Assembly (NCBI GenBank): GCA_018798825.1
Contig: CP076355.1
Span: forward strand, 588,001-652,000
Origin: Ochrobactrum sp. BTU1
GTDB lineage: Bacteria; Pseudomonadota; Alphaproteobacteria; Rhizobiales; Rhizobiaceae
DNA length: 64,000 nt
Direction of reading: 5' to 3'
Shown: positions 8,556 through 17,242 of the stretch, in pieces
Layout: each line of letters opens with the position of its first letter
Position numbering within the stretch: position 1 is the stretch's first letter
Notes under the pieces: model-generated
Database searches by the model: none
Told to the model about the DNA's origin: nothing
What the model saw: the letters and a program-made list of their open reading frames with translations, nothing else
Position numbers and translations under genes: made by a program

Positions 8556-8644
8556 TGCTGATCCTTTTCTTTTCAAAGATGGACTGGCTACAAAAAATCT
8601 CCAGGACAATCGCACAGATGGTCTGTCGTGTCCTGCTGGTTTTC

Positions 8645-8677
8645 CGGCGAGTGCGGTGGTAGGGCCCGCACTCGCCG
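8645..8677. terminator. Strong 11-bp stem-loop between the haem receptor and monooxygenase genes
   Basis: CGGCGAGTGCG (8645-8655) pairs perfectly with CGCACTCGCCG (8667-8677). There is no T-run on the minus strand (GGAAAACC follows), so it may stabilise a processed mRNA or attenuate rather than fully terminate. Confidence 0.5.
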
Positions 8678-8752
8678 CGTCGTATCTTGGGATATGAAGG
8701 CCACCACAGCGGTCAGAGATGAGCGGACTTCATCGACACGACGGTTGGTTTC

Positions 8753-8772
8753 CGGGAGGTCGCAACCTCCCG
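8753..8772. terminator. Perfect 8-bp stem-loop just after the haem receptor stop
   Basis: CGGGAGGT, loop CGCA, ACCTCCCG; located 7 bases past the receptor stop on the minus strand. No T-run follows. Confidence 0.5.
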
Positions 8773-8779
8773 AATGTGA

Positions 8780-10975
8780 TTAGAATTTTTGCGTCAACGA
8801 CAGTTTGAAGTAGCGACCAGCTTCCGAGTAGCGTTCGGTCACGTTTGACACGCTATTGACGTTCATTGCGTCATAATAGGTCTTGTCGAACACGTTATAA
8901 ACGCCCGCCTGAAGGCGGGTTCCATTCAACTGCTTTGGCTCCCACCAACCTGTAAGATTAACAAGCCCGTAGCCTGGCAGGCGTCGCGTTTCGGTGCCTG
9001 CGCGCGTTGAAACAGTCTGGTTGATGTAGGCGGCGGCAACGACACTGGTATCTACGCCCCAGGTTTCGGTATTATAGCCCACGCCGAAAACGCCCTTGAA
9101 CGGCTGTGAGGACGCCAATGGAATATTGTCATCAAGGTTCATAGCCTTCGAATAAGCCAAAGCGCCATGAACATTAAAGCCATTTACGAAGTTGTGATGC
9201 GCCTTGACTTCAATGCCAGCAATTCGTGCCTTGTCGAGATTGCGGTACTCTGTAAGTCCTTGCGGATATTCTACAGTGCGCGTCGTGACGGTATCAATAA
9301 AGTCGCTGTAACGGTTTACGAAAGCGGTAATCTTGCCGCCTGAATCCTGGTCACCGAAATTTGCACCAATATCGATACCATATCCTTTTTCTGGGTTGAG
9401 ATCCGGATTGCCGATCGTGCCGTACCCAGCCGAGAGGTAAGTAACGTAAAGCTGGTCGATTTCTGGCGCCTTGTAGGTCGTTGACACCTGTGCAAACAGT
9501 TCAAGGCCAGGTGTGGCCTGCCAGGAGAAACGAATCTTTGGCGAAATGCGGCTATCCGAATTGTTTTCGTATCCACTGATCGAATCCGGTTCATATTTGA
9601 ACCAATCGAAACGTAGGCCTGGAGTGATGGCAAACGGTGTATCACCGATTTCAATGCGATCTTCCGCGAAAATGCCAAAACGGTAGGAATCGACATCTGG
9701 GGTGTCAGCTTGATTGATGTGCAGGAACGGGCAGACGAAATTCTTGTCGACGAAAGTTGCCGTTCCGCGAATGCACGCGTCGTCACCTGTCATAGATTGC
9801 GTGTTCTTACCCACACTAAAATCGCCGCCGATTGTCAAAGAGTGCGACAAAATTCCGGTATCAAATCCAAGATTTGCATAACCATTCGCGCCGTAACGTT
9901 CGTCCTCGAGAGTATAGCTACGGCTATAAGGACCAACCACCGTTCCTTTGCGTACTGTATCTGTCTCGTATAAGCGCTTCATTTTTTGCCAATAAACCGT
10001 CGCCCAGGCGTTGTTAACAAGGCCATCGTTTTGGCTTTGGTAGCGATAATCCAACGACACACGGTCACGATCATTTTTGCGGTTTTGATTGTAGTTCTTG
10101 TTGTCGTATGTCGTTCCGACGTCCGAACTTAGATTGGTGTCTGAATCATAACGATTGCGCTCAGCAGTGATGCCGATTGTATGGCCGCCTTCTAGCTCCT
10201 GACGCAGCTTGAACATCAGGTTGCTGCGATCATAATCTTTGGGGTCGGACTCGGTGCGTGCCGCGCCATATCCGCCTACGTCCCCAGTCCCCTGGATTTC
10301 GTGGCCACGCTTATATGAACCCTGAAACAAAACTGAGGTGTTCTGAATTTTTTGAGCAACAGCGCCTGAACCGATGAACGATTTGTCGGAGCCATCATAT
10401 GTGAGCTTCGCAATGCCGCCGAACGCCTTACCTGGAGCAAGCAAGTCTTCAGGCTCCAGGGTTTTGAGAGCTACGGCGCCACCCATTGCGCCTGAGCCAA
10501 GACGGCTTGCATCGGCACCGTAAAGCACGTCAAATGCGGATAGGGCGGAAATGTCATATGCATCGCTGCTGCCGCCGTTCACATCGGTACGGATGGCTGC
10601 GTCGAGATAAGGTATAGGAATGCCGTCGATTGTCGTGAGTACGCGGTCATCCTGAAGGCCGCGAATGTTCACGCTACCGGTCGTTGAGCTGACGGCAAGG
10701 CCAGGTTCCAGCGTATTGGACAGATCCCGGACGGAATCAATGTCCTTCTTGCGGATGTCGTCAGCCGTTGTGACGTTCGCCAAAGGTGTATCGGAAACCG
10801 AACCCTTGGTCCCGCGTGTGTTCTTAATTACAATAGGTTTCAGCTCAACGCCGTCACTGTCAGTCGCGACAGTTTGTTCCTGCGCGTAAGCAGTCGATGT
10901 CATCGCCAAAAATACGATTGCGAGACCTGTGCTCGTCAGAAATGACCGCTTCTGTTCCCCGTTTATTGCCCGCAT
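8780..10975 (-). CDS. bhuA: TonB-dependent haem/haemoglobin outer-membrane receptor
   Basis: 731 residues from the ATG at 10975, preceded by CAGGAGAG; a longer TTG start at 11020 is possible but less likely. Signal peptide to about residue 31 (TSTAYAQE), plug domain with VNIRGLQDDRVLTTIDGIP, then a 22-strand barrel ending in the aromatic C terminus YFKLSLTQKF. The haem-receptor landmarks YKAPEIDQLY (FRAP-like) and NPDLNPEKG (NPNL-like) lie near residue 515. It brings haem across the outer membrane for the HmuTUV system encoded divergently. The promoter at 11193-11167 is overlapped by a RirA-type box. Confidence 0.9.
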   Translation of the reverse strand: MRAINGEQKRSFLTSTGLAIVFLAMTSTAYAQEQTVATDSDGVELKPIVIKNTRGTKGSVSDTPLANVTTADDIRKKDIDSVRDLSNTLEPGLAVSSTTGSVNIRGLQDDRVLTTIDGIPIPYLDAAIRTDVNGGSSDAYDISALSAFDVLYGADASRLGSGAMGGAVALKTLEPEDLLAPGKAFGGIAKLTYDGSDKSFIGSGAVAQKIQNTSVLFQGSYKRGHEIQGTGDVGGYGAARTESDPKDYDRSNLMFKLRQELEGGHTIGITAERNRYDSDTNLSSDVGTTYDNKNYNQNRKNDRDRVSLDYRYQSQNDGLVNNAWATVYWQKMKRLYETDTVRKGTVVGPYSRSYTLEDERYGANGYANLGFDTGILSHSLTIGGDFSVGKNTQSMTGDDACIRGTATFVDKNFVCPFLHINQADTPDVDSYRFGIFAEDRIEIGDTPFAITPGLRFDWFKYEPDSISGYENNSDSRISPKIRFSWQATPGLELFAQVSTTYKAPEIDQLYVTYLSAGYGTIGNPDLNPEKGYGIDIGANFGDQDSGGKITAFVNRYSDFIDTVTTRTVEYPQGLTEYRNLDKARIAGIEVKAHHNFVNGFNVHGALAYSKAMNLDDNIPLASSQPFKGVFGVGYNTETWGVDTSVVAAAYINQTVSTRAGTETRRLPGYGLVNLTGWWEPKQLNGTRLQAGVYNVFDKTYYDAMNVNSVSNVTERYSEAGRYFKLSLTQKF

Positions 10976-11166
10976 TGGCTTGCACTCTCCTGAGGCCAAA
11001 TAAAATCTCTTGCGCTCCAAAAAGCAGCAAAAAGATAATTGTTACAAATGGTTATGGTCTCCTCATCCCAAGAGGAGCATTTGTGCTGGCTGGAAGGAGC
11101 GACCTTCGGGCTTGCGCTGGATAAAACAAGAATTAAACTTGACTCGATTAATCCAGTAAGGCAGTG

Positions 11167-11193
11167 ATTATAAAACATGACTTTCAATGTCAA
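11167..11193 (-). promoter_or_regulatory. Near-consensus promoter of the haem receptor gene
   Basis: On the minus strand TTGACA (11193-11188), 15-base spacer, TATAAT (11172-11167): both hexamers are perfect, only the spacer is short. The predicted leader to the ATG at 10975 is about 185 bases. Confidence 0.7.
11178..11192. promoter_or_regulatory. IRO-type box (RirA operator) in the receptor/hemP divergent region
   Basis: TGA-CTTTCAATG-TCA fits the TGA-N9-TCA iron-responsive operator known from rhizobia. It overlaps the -35 element and spacer of the receptor promoter and lies about 70 bases before hemP, so one site could repress both directions when iron is ample. rirA itself is encoded 4.5 kb away. 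Confidence 0.65.
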
Positions 11194-11259
11194 CTAAGGA
11201 CTTGGTTGCCATTCGGTCAGTTCACAAGACGGCTCCATTACTGGTGCAGAGGCAAAAAA

Positions 11260-11520
11260 ATGAATAGGCGAATCCATATCGACATGCAGGTGCGGTTGCC
11301 GCGTGAACGCGTCTCCAGCCGCATGCCCGAAATTCAATCCCGTCTTGAAACGGGTGGACAAGCTAAGTCGCACGTTTCTGAACAGTCCTACGAGCCGCAA
11401 CTCAAAACTTATGGCAGCCGCGAACTCTTCAACGGCTCTCGTGAAGTGGCGATAGAGCACGGCGGCTCTCTCTATCGTTTGAAGATCACCCGTCAAGGCA
11501 AGCTCATCCTGAACAAATAG
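11260..11520 (+). CDS. hemP: HemP/HmuP family haem-uptake protein
   Basis: 86 residues from the ATG at 11260, after AGAGG; an upstream frame start at 11164 would run through the promoter region and is rejected. The C-terminal 35 residues (SRELFNGSREVAIEHGG, then LYRLKITRQGKLILNK) are the HemP domain; the N-terminal half is variable. HmuP-type proteins are small regulators or accessory factors needed for haem-receptor expression in rhizobia, which fits its place next to the receptor promoter. It is 11 bases upstream of hmuS. Confidence 0.88.
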   Translation: MNRRIHIDMQVRLPRERVSSRMPEIQSRLETGGQAKSHVSEQSYEPQLKTYGSRELFNGSREVAIEHGGSLYRLKITRQGKLILNK

Positions 11521-11531
11521 GCAAACAACTG

Positions 11532-12608
11532 ATGACGACCCAGACCAAGCCCTCCCCAGAGCAGATACTCAAGGCACGGGCAGATAACCCGAAAATGCGT
11601 GAACGTGATTTTGCGCAGAGTCTCGGGATATCAGAGGCCGATTTTATTGCGGCTTATACCGGTGCCGATGCTGACAGCTCGATCTCCACTCGCCGCATTC
11701 GCGCAGATGTGGAAACCTTGCTCAAACACGCTCCTTCGCTTGGCGAAGTCATGGCACTGACACGCAATGAAAGTGCTGTGCACGAGAAGATCGGTCCTTT
11801 CGAAAAGACGATCTGGGGGCCGCACGCGTCGCTCACGCTTGGCAAGGAAATCGATCTCCGCATCTTCCCAAAGCACTGGGTGCATGGTTTTGCGGTTGCC
11901 AAGCTTGATGGCGAACACGTTCGCCGCAGCCTTCAGTTCTTTGATGCATCGGGCGAAGCCGTCCATAAAATTCATCTGCGCCCAGCTTCTAATCTGGAGG
12001 CCTATGAGCAGCTCGTCTCTCTGCTGTTGCTCGATGATCAGACGCCTTCGATCGAAACAAAGCCTGTTGCTGCCAAGACAGAGAAAGCGGATGTTTCGGC
12101 TATCGATACCGATGCGTTCCGTGAACGCTGGGGCGCACTCACCGATGTTCATCAGTTTATCGGTCTTCTGAAAGATTTCGGGGTTGACCGTCATCAGGCC
12201 GTGCATCTTGCTGGGCAGGATTTCGCATGGCGCGTTGACCTGTCTGCTGTCGAAGCGATGATGAACCATGTCGTTCAGGAGCAGATCCCAATCATGTGCT
12301 TCGTTGGAAGCCGTGGCTGTATCCAGATTCACACCGGCAAGATTGCAGAAATCAAGACAATGGGTCCATGGCTCAATGTGCTTGATCCGACTTTCCATCT
12401 GCACCTTCGCGCCGATCGTATCGCCAATGCCTGGGTTGTTCGTAAGCCAACCAAGGACGGTCATGTCACTTCGCTTGAGGCTTATGATGCCAATGGTGAG
12501 ATGATTATCCAATTCTTCGGCGAGCGTCACGAGGGCGAAGCGGAGCTGGCTGACTGGCGCATGATCGCGGAAAATCTGCCGCGCTTGCCGCAGTCGAACG
12601 CTGCTTAA
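11532..12608 (+). CDS. hmuS: Haem-handling/degrading protein HmuS (HemS/ChuX family)
   Basis: 358 residues made of two tandem HemS-like domains (roughly 30-175 and 195-350), each ending in similar LRPASNLEAYEQL- and ADWR-type helices. HemS proteins accept haem from the HmuUV importer in the cytosol and sequester or degrade it. The N terminus contains a short helix-turn region usual for the family (MRERDFAQSLGIS). It follows hemP by 11 bases and precedes hmuT by about 145 bases. Confidence 0.92.
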   Translation: MTTQTKPSPEQILKARADNPKMRERDFAQSLGISEADFIAAYTGADADSSISTRRIRADVETLLKHAPSLGEVMALTRNESAVHEKIGPFEKTIWGPHASLTLGKEIDLRIFPKHWVHGFAVAKLDGEHVRRSLQFFDASGEAVHKIHLRPASNLEAYEQLVSLLLLDDQTPSIETKPVAAKTEKADVSAIDTDAFRERWGALTDVHQFIGLLKDFGVDRHQAVHLAGQDFAWRVDLSAVEAMMNHVVQEQIPIMCFVGSRGCIQIHTGKIAEIKTMGPWLNVLDPTFHLHLRADRIANAWVVRKPTKDGHVTSLEAYDANGEMIIQFFGERHEGEAELADWRMIAENLPRLPQSNAA

Positions 12609-12752
12609 CGAACACGCAGCTAACACCTAGTTTTGATGTGTATTCCGGATGTTTTCGCCCTTCGGAATACACTCTATGCCCACATTTATATGCACGTCAT
12701 CATTGGATTGCGAGAAAACTCGTTTCCCGGGCGTGCTTTAGGGAAGCGGAAC

Positions 12753-13646
12753 ATGTCAATCATTTCATCTAGCATCGGTCGTTGCGCGGCGCTGGCGGTT
12801 ATTGTCGCTTCGGTTGCTTTTGGCGGAGTTGCGAAAGCCGCTACGGTCGAGAAAATCACCGAGACTTCGCGTCTTGTATCCATTGGCGGAGCTGTCACCG
12901 AAATCGTCTATGCACTTGGTGCGGGCGATAAGCTCGTCGCCCGTGATCAAACCAGCACCTATCCCGAAGAAGCCGCGAAGCTCGTTGATGTCGGTTATAT
13001 GCGCCGTCTTTCGCCAGAAGGTGTACTTTCGGTCAATCCAACTGGTATTTTGATGCTTGAGGGTAGTGGCCCACCAGAGGCGATTGAAGTTCTTAAAAAG
13101 GCTTCTGTTCCGATGGTTGTCATTCCCGAAGAGCATACCGGCGAAAGCGTGATTGCCAAGATTGAGGCGGTCGGCAAGGCGCTTAGTCTGGAAGATAAAG
13201 CCAAAGCGCTCGCAGCTGATGTATCGCGGGACCTGGAAGCCGCGCAGAAAATTTCAGCAAACCAGAATCCGCGCAAGCGCGTGCTGTTCATCATGTCGGC
13301 TCAGGAAGGCCGTATTTTGGCCTCCGGCACTGGCACAGGTGCCAATGGTATCATCACGCTTGCGGGTGGAGTGAACGCAATCGACTCTTATCAGGGTTAT
13401 AAGCAGCTCACCGATGAAGCCGTTGAGAAGGCTGCCCCTGATCTGATACTCACCATGAATATTGGCAAGGACAGCGTTCAGAAAGAGGACCTGCTGAAGA
13501 ACCCAGCTCTTGCTAATTCGCCTGCCGGACGCAGCGGTAACATCGTGCAGATGGATTCACTCTATCTGCTCGGCTTTGGTCCACGTACAGGCGCTGCCAG
13601 TCGTGAATTGTCTGAAAAGCTCTATGGCAAGCAGGCTGCTAACTAA
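12753..13646 (+). CDS. hmuT: Periplasmic haem-binding protein HmuT
   Basis: 297 residues from the ATG at 12753, which follows AGGGAAGCGG and starts a clear signal peptide ending VAKAA (about residue 29). Class III binding-protein fold (PeripBP_2). The motif DVGYMRRLSPEGVLS carries the Tyr expected to ligate haem iron. It delivers haem from the periplasm to HmuUV. The frame is open further upstream to 12633 but those residues are not signal-like. Confidence 0.9.
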   Translation: MSIISSSIGRCAALAVIVASVAFGGVAKAATVEKITETSRLVSIGGAVTEIVYALGAGDKLVARDQTSTYPEEAAKLVDVGYMRRLSPEGVLSVNPTGILMLEGSGPPEAIEVLKKASVPMVVIPEEHTGESVIAKIEAVGKALSLEDKAKALAADVSRDLEAAQKISANQNPRKRVLFIMSAQEGRILASGTGTGANGIITLAGGVNAIDSYQGYKQLTDEAVEKAAPDLILTMNIGKDSVQKEDLLKNPALANSPAGRSGNIVQMDSLYLLGFGPRTGAASRELSEKLYGKQAAN

Positions 13647-13714
13647 AACATATGCCTGTCGAGCGTCATTGCAGGCAGGCATATCGCGGAAACCCGCAAT
13701 AAGGAAATATCGAA

Positions 13715-14833
13715 ATGACCAGCCAAGATCGCGTGGCAAGACCCGGGGGCTTTGCGGCGCGTGATCAAGCCGACGACAGTCATGCTGGAGATCGGTCTGC
13801 ACGCGCTCGCTTGGCTATTGCAATTCTTGCTGTTGCGCTTTGCATTACTGCACTGTTCAGCCTGACTGCGGGCGCTTCCGATGCCTCTGTTATCAGCGTT
13901 TTGCGCGAACTCGTCTTTGGAACACAAGAAAGTGCAGACGCATTCCGGCGTGATCATTTGATTATTATGGAAATTCGTTTGCCGCGCATCATCATGGGAA
14001 TACTGGTTGGCGCTTCGCTTGCCGTGTCCGGTGCTGTTATGCAGGGCTTGTTCCGCAATCCACTTGCTGATCCTGGCCTTGTCGGCGTTTCCGCAGGTGC
14101 CAGCCTTGGCGCGGTTTCAATGATAGTCTTGGGTGGAACAGCTCTTTCTCCGCTTTATCTTTTGCTCGGTCTTTACGCCCTGCCACTTGCTGCATTTTTT
14201 GGTGGCCTGATAACCACGCTTATCCTTTATCGCGTGGCGACGCGTCGCGGGCGCACGTCTGTCGCAACGATGCTTCTGGCCGGGATCGCGCTTGGCGCTC
14301 TAACAGGTGCTGCCACTGGCGCTCTCGTCTATATTTCTGATGATCGACAGTTGCGTGATCTTACCTTCTGGGGGCTTGGCTCGCTCGCGGGTGCGACATG
14401 GGGCAAGATCGGCACGGCTGGCCCGATTATCATGGTCATACTTTTTGCGACACCGTTTCTTTCGCGGGGTCTCAATGCGCTCGCGTTGGGCGAGGCAGCA
14501 GCCGGCCATCTTGGTATTCCTGTGCAGCGAATTAAAAACGTTGCAATCGTTACTGTTGCTGCGGCGACTGGTGCTACGGTTGCAATATCCGGCGGTATCG
14601 GCTTTATCGGCATTGTCGTGCCGCATATGCTGCGCTTGAGCATTGGTCCGGATCACCGCTACTTGTTGCCTTCCGCAGCACTGCTCGGAGCAATCATGCT
14701 TTTGCTTGCAGATGCGGTAAGCCGCACCATTGTTGCACCTGCCGAATTGCCGATTGGCATCATTACGGCAGTGTGCGGAGCCCCATTTTTCCTCTGGATA
14801 TTACTGCGCCAGCGCGGCGTTCTTGATCTGTGA
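13715..14833 (+). CDS. hmuU: Haem ABC transporter permease HmuU (FecCD family)
   Basis: 372 residues with about nine to ten membrane spans. The FecCD landmarks RLPRIIMGILVGASLAVSG and GFIGIVVPHMLR (about residue 295) are present. An N-terminal polar extension of about 25 residues precedes the first span. Together with HmuT and HmuV it moves haem into the cytosol. Ribosome site AAGGAAATATCG precedes the ATG. The stop meets the hmuV start region. Confidence 0.92.
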   Translation: MTSQDRVARPGGFAARDQADDSHAGDRSARARLAIAILAVALCITALFSLTAGASDASVISVLRELVFGTQESADAFRRDHLIIMEIRLPRIIMGILVGASLAVSGAVMQGLFRNPLADPGLVGVSAGASLGAVSMIVLGGTALSPLYLLLGLYALPLAAFFGGLITTLILYRVATRRGRTSVATMLLAGIALGALTGAATGALVYISDDRQLRDLTFWGLGSLAGATWGKIGTAGPIIMVILFATPFLSRGLNALALGEAAAGHLGIPVQRIKNVAIVTVAAATGATVAISGGIGFIGIVVPHMLRLSIGPDHRYLLPSAALLGAIMLLLADAVSRTIVAPAELPIGIITAVCGAPFFLWILLRQRGVLDL

Positions 14834-14841
14834 GGCGCGGA

Positions 14842-15642
14842 ATGATCGAAACCAAAAACCTAAGTGTATCTATCGGCAATAAGCTGATCATAGAGAATAT
14901 AAATTTTGTTGCGCGTCCTGGCGAGGTGACAGCAATTGTTGGGCCTAACGGCTCGGGCAAGACGACGCTGCTGCGCGCGCTTTCTGGTGATATTTCTCAT
15001 ACGGGTTCTGCATATCTGGATGGCGAGGATTTTGCAGGGATAAAGCCTTGGCGCATGGCCGCGCGTCGGGCTGTGCTGCCCCAAGCCAGCGCTTTGTCTT
15101 TTCCATTTACTGTTCGCGAGATCGTCCATATCGGTTTGACGGGTGGTTTCAGCGGCGTAACTGGTGCAGAGCAGGAAAAGTTGCCCGATCTTGCTTTGCA
15201 GAAGGTTGATCTCGCAGGCTTCAGCGGCAGGCTTTATCAGGAGCTTTCGGGTGGTGAACAGCAACGAGTGCAGCTTGCACGCGTCCTCTGTCAGGTCTGG
15301 AAGCCAGTCGTGGATGGAAGACCGCGTTATCTGTTCCTGGATGAGCCTATTTCGAGCCTCGATATAAAGCATCAGATCACAGTTATGGAAATAGCACGCG
15401 ATTTCGCAGCGGCTGGCGGCGGCGTTATTGCTATCCTTCACGATCTCAATCTGACTGCGATGTTCGCTGACAGTATCGCTGTCATGCACAACGGCAAACT
15501 TGATACTATAGGCACGCCACAACATGCGCTGACTGATGATCGGTTGGAGCGGGTCTATGAATGTTCTCTCAGGGTCGGTGTGCCGCCAGCGCAAGGCGTG
15601 CCATTCGTGTTGCCACAATCGGCCTATGCCTCGGCAATCTAA
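14842..15642 (+). CDS. hmuV: Haem ABC transporter ATPase HmuV
   Basis: 266 residues from the ATG at 14842 (MIETKNLSV); a GTG at 14830 overlapping the hmuU stop would add four residues and is an alternative. Walker A GPNGSGKTT (about 36-44), signature LSGGEQQRVQLAR, Walker B YLFLDEPIS and switch His in ILHDLN. It drives haem import. It ends the hemP-hmuSTUV operon, followed by a strong bidirectional terminator shared with rirA. Confidence 0.92.
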   Translation: MIETKNLSVSIGNKLIIENINFVARPGEVTAIVGPNGSGKTTLLRALSGDISHTGSAYLDGEDFAGIKPWRMAARRAVLPQASALSFPFTVREIVHIGLTGGFSGVTGAEQEKLPDLALQKVDLAGFSGRLYQELSGGEQQRVQLARVLCQVWKPVVDGRPRYLFLDEPISSLDIKHQITVMEIARDFAAAGGGVIAILHDLNLTAMFADSIAVMHNGKLDTIGTPQHALTDDRLERVYECSLRVGVPPAQGVPFVLPQSAYASAI

Positions 15643-15660
15643 AATGTTTGACACAAACAA

Positions 15661-15698
15661 AAAGGCTGAGAACCTGCCCGGTTCTCAGCCTTTTTCTA
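15661..15698. terminator. Bidirectional terminator between hmuV and rirA
   Basis: AAAGGCTGAGAAC (15661-15673) pairs with GTTCTCAGCCTTT (15681-15693), flanked by A-rich and T-rich runs, so it can serve both convergent genes. Confidence 0.92.
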
Positions 15699-15715
15699 TT
15701 CAACCAACCTGCAAT

Positions 15716-16180
15716 TCAGCTGGCAACGCGTTCCACTTCGAGATCTTCATCAAGTCCGAGAAGCACGCGAACATTCGGACGCGCCTTAACCAGATCCGAG
15801 ATGCTGTATTTCATCAATACGCCGAAGAACGCATTGAGTGCTTCACGCAGGGCTGAGTTGAGACCACAGCTATCGACAAGTGGACATTCTGTTGCCTCGT
15901 TTTCGAAGCATTCTGCCATGGCGAAGTTTTCTTCGGTCACGCGCACGACATCGAAAAGCGAGATATCCTTAGCGGCGCGTCCGAGACGCACACCGCCGTT
16001 ACGGCCGCGAACAGTCTCAACCAGTCCGTTTTCCACAAGCGGCTGCAAAATCTTGAAGAGGAAAAGCTCCGAAACGCCATAAGCGCGGGCAATTTCCGGA
16101 ACGCGGCTCAGTTTGCCGTCATTGGCGGCACAATACATAAGCATGCGAATGGCATAATTCGTCTGACGAGTAAGACGCAT
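15716..16180 (-). CDS. rirA: Rhizobial iron regulator RirA (Rrf2 family, [Fe-S])
   Basis: 154 residues. N-terminal winged helix (MRLTRQTNYAIRMLMYCA...) of the Rrf2 family and the three cluster-ligand cysteines Cys91, Cys99 and Cys105, which match the positions reported for RirA. With its cluster intact it represses iron-uptake genes through IRO boxes; cluster loss under iron limitation relieves this. The IRO-like box at 11178 is a plausible local target. An ICE-like site upstream (16333-16350) suggests Irr control of rirA itself. Confidence 0.95.
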   Translation of the reverse strand: MRLTRQTNYAIRMLMYCAANDGKLSRVPEIARAYGVSELFLFKILQPLVENGLVETVRGRNGGVRLGRAAKDISLFDVVRVTEENFAMAECFENEATECPLVDSCGLNSALREALNAFFGVLMKYSISDLVKARPNVRVLLGLDEDLEVERVAS

Positions 16181-16332
16181 TGATTATTCCTTTCAGCACA
16201 TCCTCAAGCCTTCCTGATGGGCCTACCCACGGAAAACTCTGCTGTTGGTTACGTCACAACCCCATCAGGCACCTCCGGAGCCCAGAGATTTCAGGGATAT
16301 GTGCCAAGCGAGTGCATTCACTTCGAATCCAC

Positions 16333-16350
16333 TTTAGAACTATTCTTAAA
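16333..16350. promoter_or_regulatory. Irr (ICE-box)-like palindrome upstream of rirA
   Basis: TTTAGAA-CTA-TTCTTAAA differs from the ICE consensus only by one extra T in the right arm. It lies about 155 bases upstream of the rirA start. Irr-RirA cross-regulation is established in rhizobia. Confidence 0.55.
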
Positions 16351-16440
16351 ATATATGAAGTGTTTTCTCACCTTTAAAGGGCAAAAAATCACATCATTTC
16401 ATCACGTCATCGCGATTAGATAATAAGGTCAACACTTGCC

Positions 16441-16899
16441 TTACTGGCAAACATCAATCCATTCGGCCGAAACAAGCTCGGCCATTTTCTGGGGAGCGAT
16501 CCGCACTGCACTGTTTGTAGCCCCGGCCGCCGGAACAACTTCGTCGAAATCCTTGAGCGACAAATCGCAGTAAACGGGTAGGGCACTGGGCAATCCAAAC
16601 GGGCAAACACCGCCGACCGGGTGACTTGTTTCATTCAAGACGCTTTCTGCATCCAACATGCGCGGCTTGCTTCCGAACTGATCCTTGAACTTGCGATTAT
16701 CGATACGCGCATCTCCCCGCGTTACAATAAGTATGGTCTGATTTTTCGCTGCAAATGACAGTGTCTTTGCGATCTGTCCCGGTTCCACACCATGTGCCTC
16801 GGCGGCTAGGGCGACTGTCGCCGTACTGGTTGGCAGTTCAATCACCGCGATTTCGGGTGCCTTGTCTGCGAAAAACGCCTTGACCGATTCCAGGCTCAT
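16441..16899 (-). CDS. ybaK: YbaK/EbsC-type aminoacyl-tRNA editing protein
   Basis: 152 residues from the ATG at 16899 (MSLESVKAFF), the usual start; a frame reaching 16932 adds a basic stretch not seen in the family. The YbaK fold is shown by the conserved Lys in GQIAKTLSF and the GVCPFGLP motif. Members hydrolyse mischarged Cys-tRNA(Pro) or other mischarged tRNAs. It reads alone, next to tRNA-Ser on the opposite strand. Confidence 0.88.
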   Translation of the reverse strand: MSLESVKAFFADKAPEIAVIELPTSTATVALAAEAHGVEPGQIAKTLSFAAKNQTILIVTRGDARIDNRKFKDQFGSKPRMLDAESVLNETSHPVGGVCPFGLPSALPVYCDLSLKDFDEVVPAAGATNSAVRIAPQKMAELVSAEWIDVCQ

Positions 16900-17058
16900 A
16901 CGTTCCCTTTTCTTTATGACTGTTATGCTCAAGTTTATGCTTCATCAATATGAAGAGCAAGACTATCAGTCATTTAATCGAGGATGACATCAAGTGGCAG
17001 ATTGACGCTGCTGTTTGATAACGATAAAGAGACGTTCACATCTGCTTCGTGCAGATGC

Positions 17059-17148
17059 GGAGGGGTGGCCGAGCGGTTTAAGGCACCGGTCTTGAAAACC
17101 GGCGTGCGAGAGATCGTACCGTGGGTTCGAATCCCACCCCCTCCGCCA
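17059..17148 (+). tRNA. tRNA-Ser(TGA)
   Basis: A 90-base cloverleaf with a long variable arm, as for serine. Acceptor GGAGGGG pairs with CCCCTCC, anticodon loop CTTGAAA gives TGA, T-arm GTGGG-TTCGAAT-CCCAC, encoded CCA. Its last 14 bases are part of the 16-bp repeat that flanks the island on its right, so this is the intact integration target. Confidence 0.95.
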
Positions 17149-17150
17149 TT
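17135..17150 (+). repeat. attL-like copy of the 16-bp direct repeat
   Basis: CACCCCCTCCGCCATT spans the tRNA-Ser T-arm end, acceptor strand and CCA plus two bases. Confidence 0.85.
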
Positions 17151-17242
17151 ACCATTGATTTCATTGAATTTTTCGACGGTTTTCATCGGTTGCCATAACC
17201 GCGAAAGAATAGATTTTTCTTGGTGAATTATTTCTCTCGGTT

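Noticed and set aside
11631..12626. 331-codon minus frame opposite hmuS
   Set aside because: A long antisense frame, but the plus frame has the full HemS family features and operon context.
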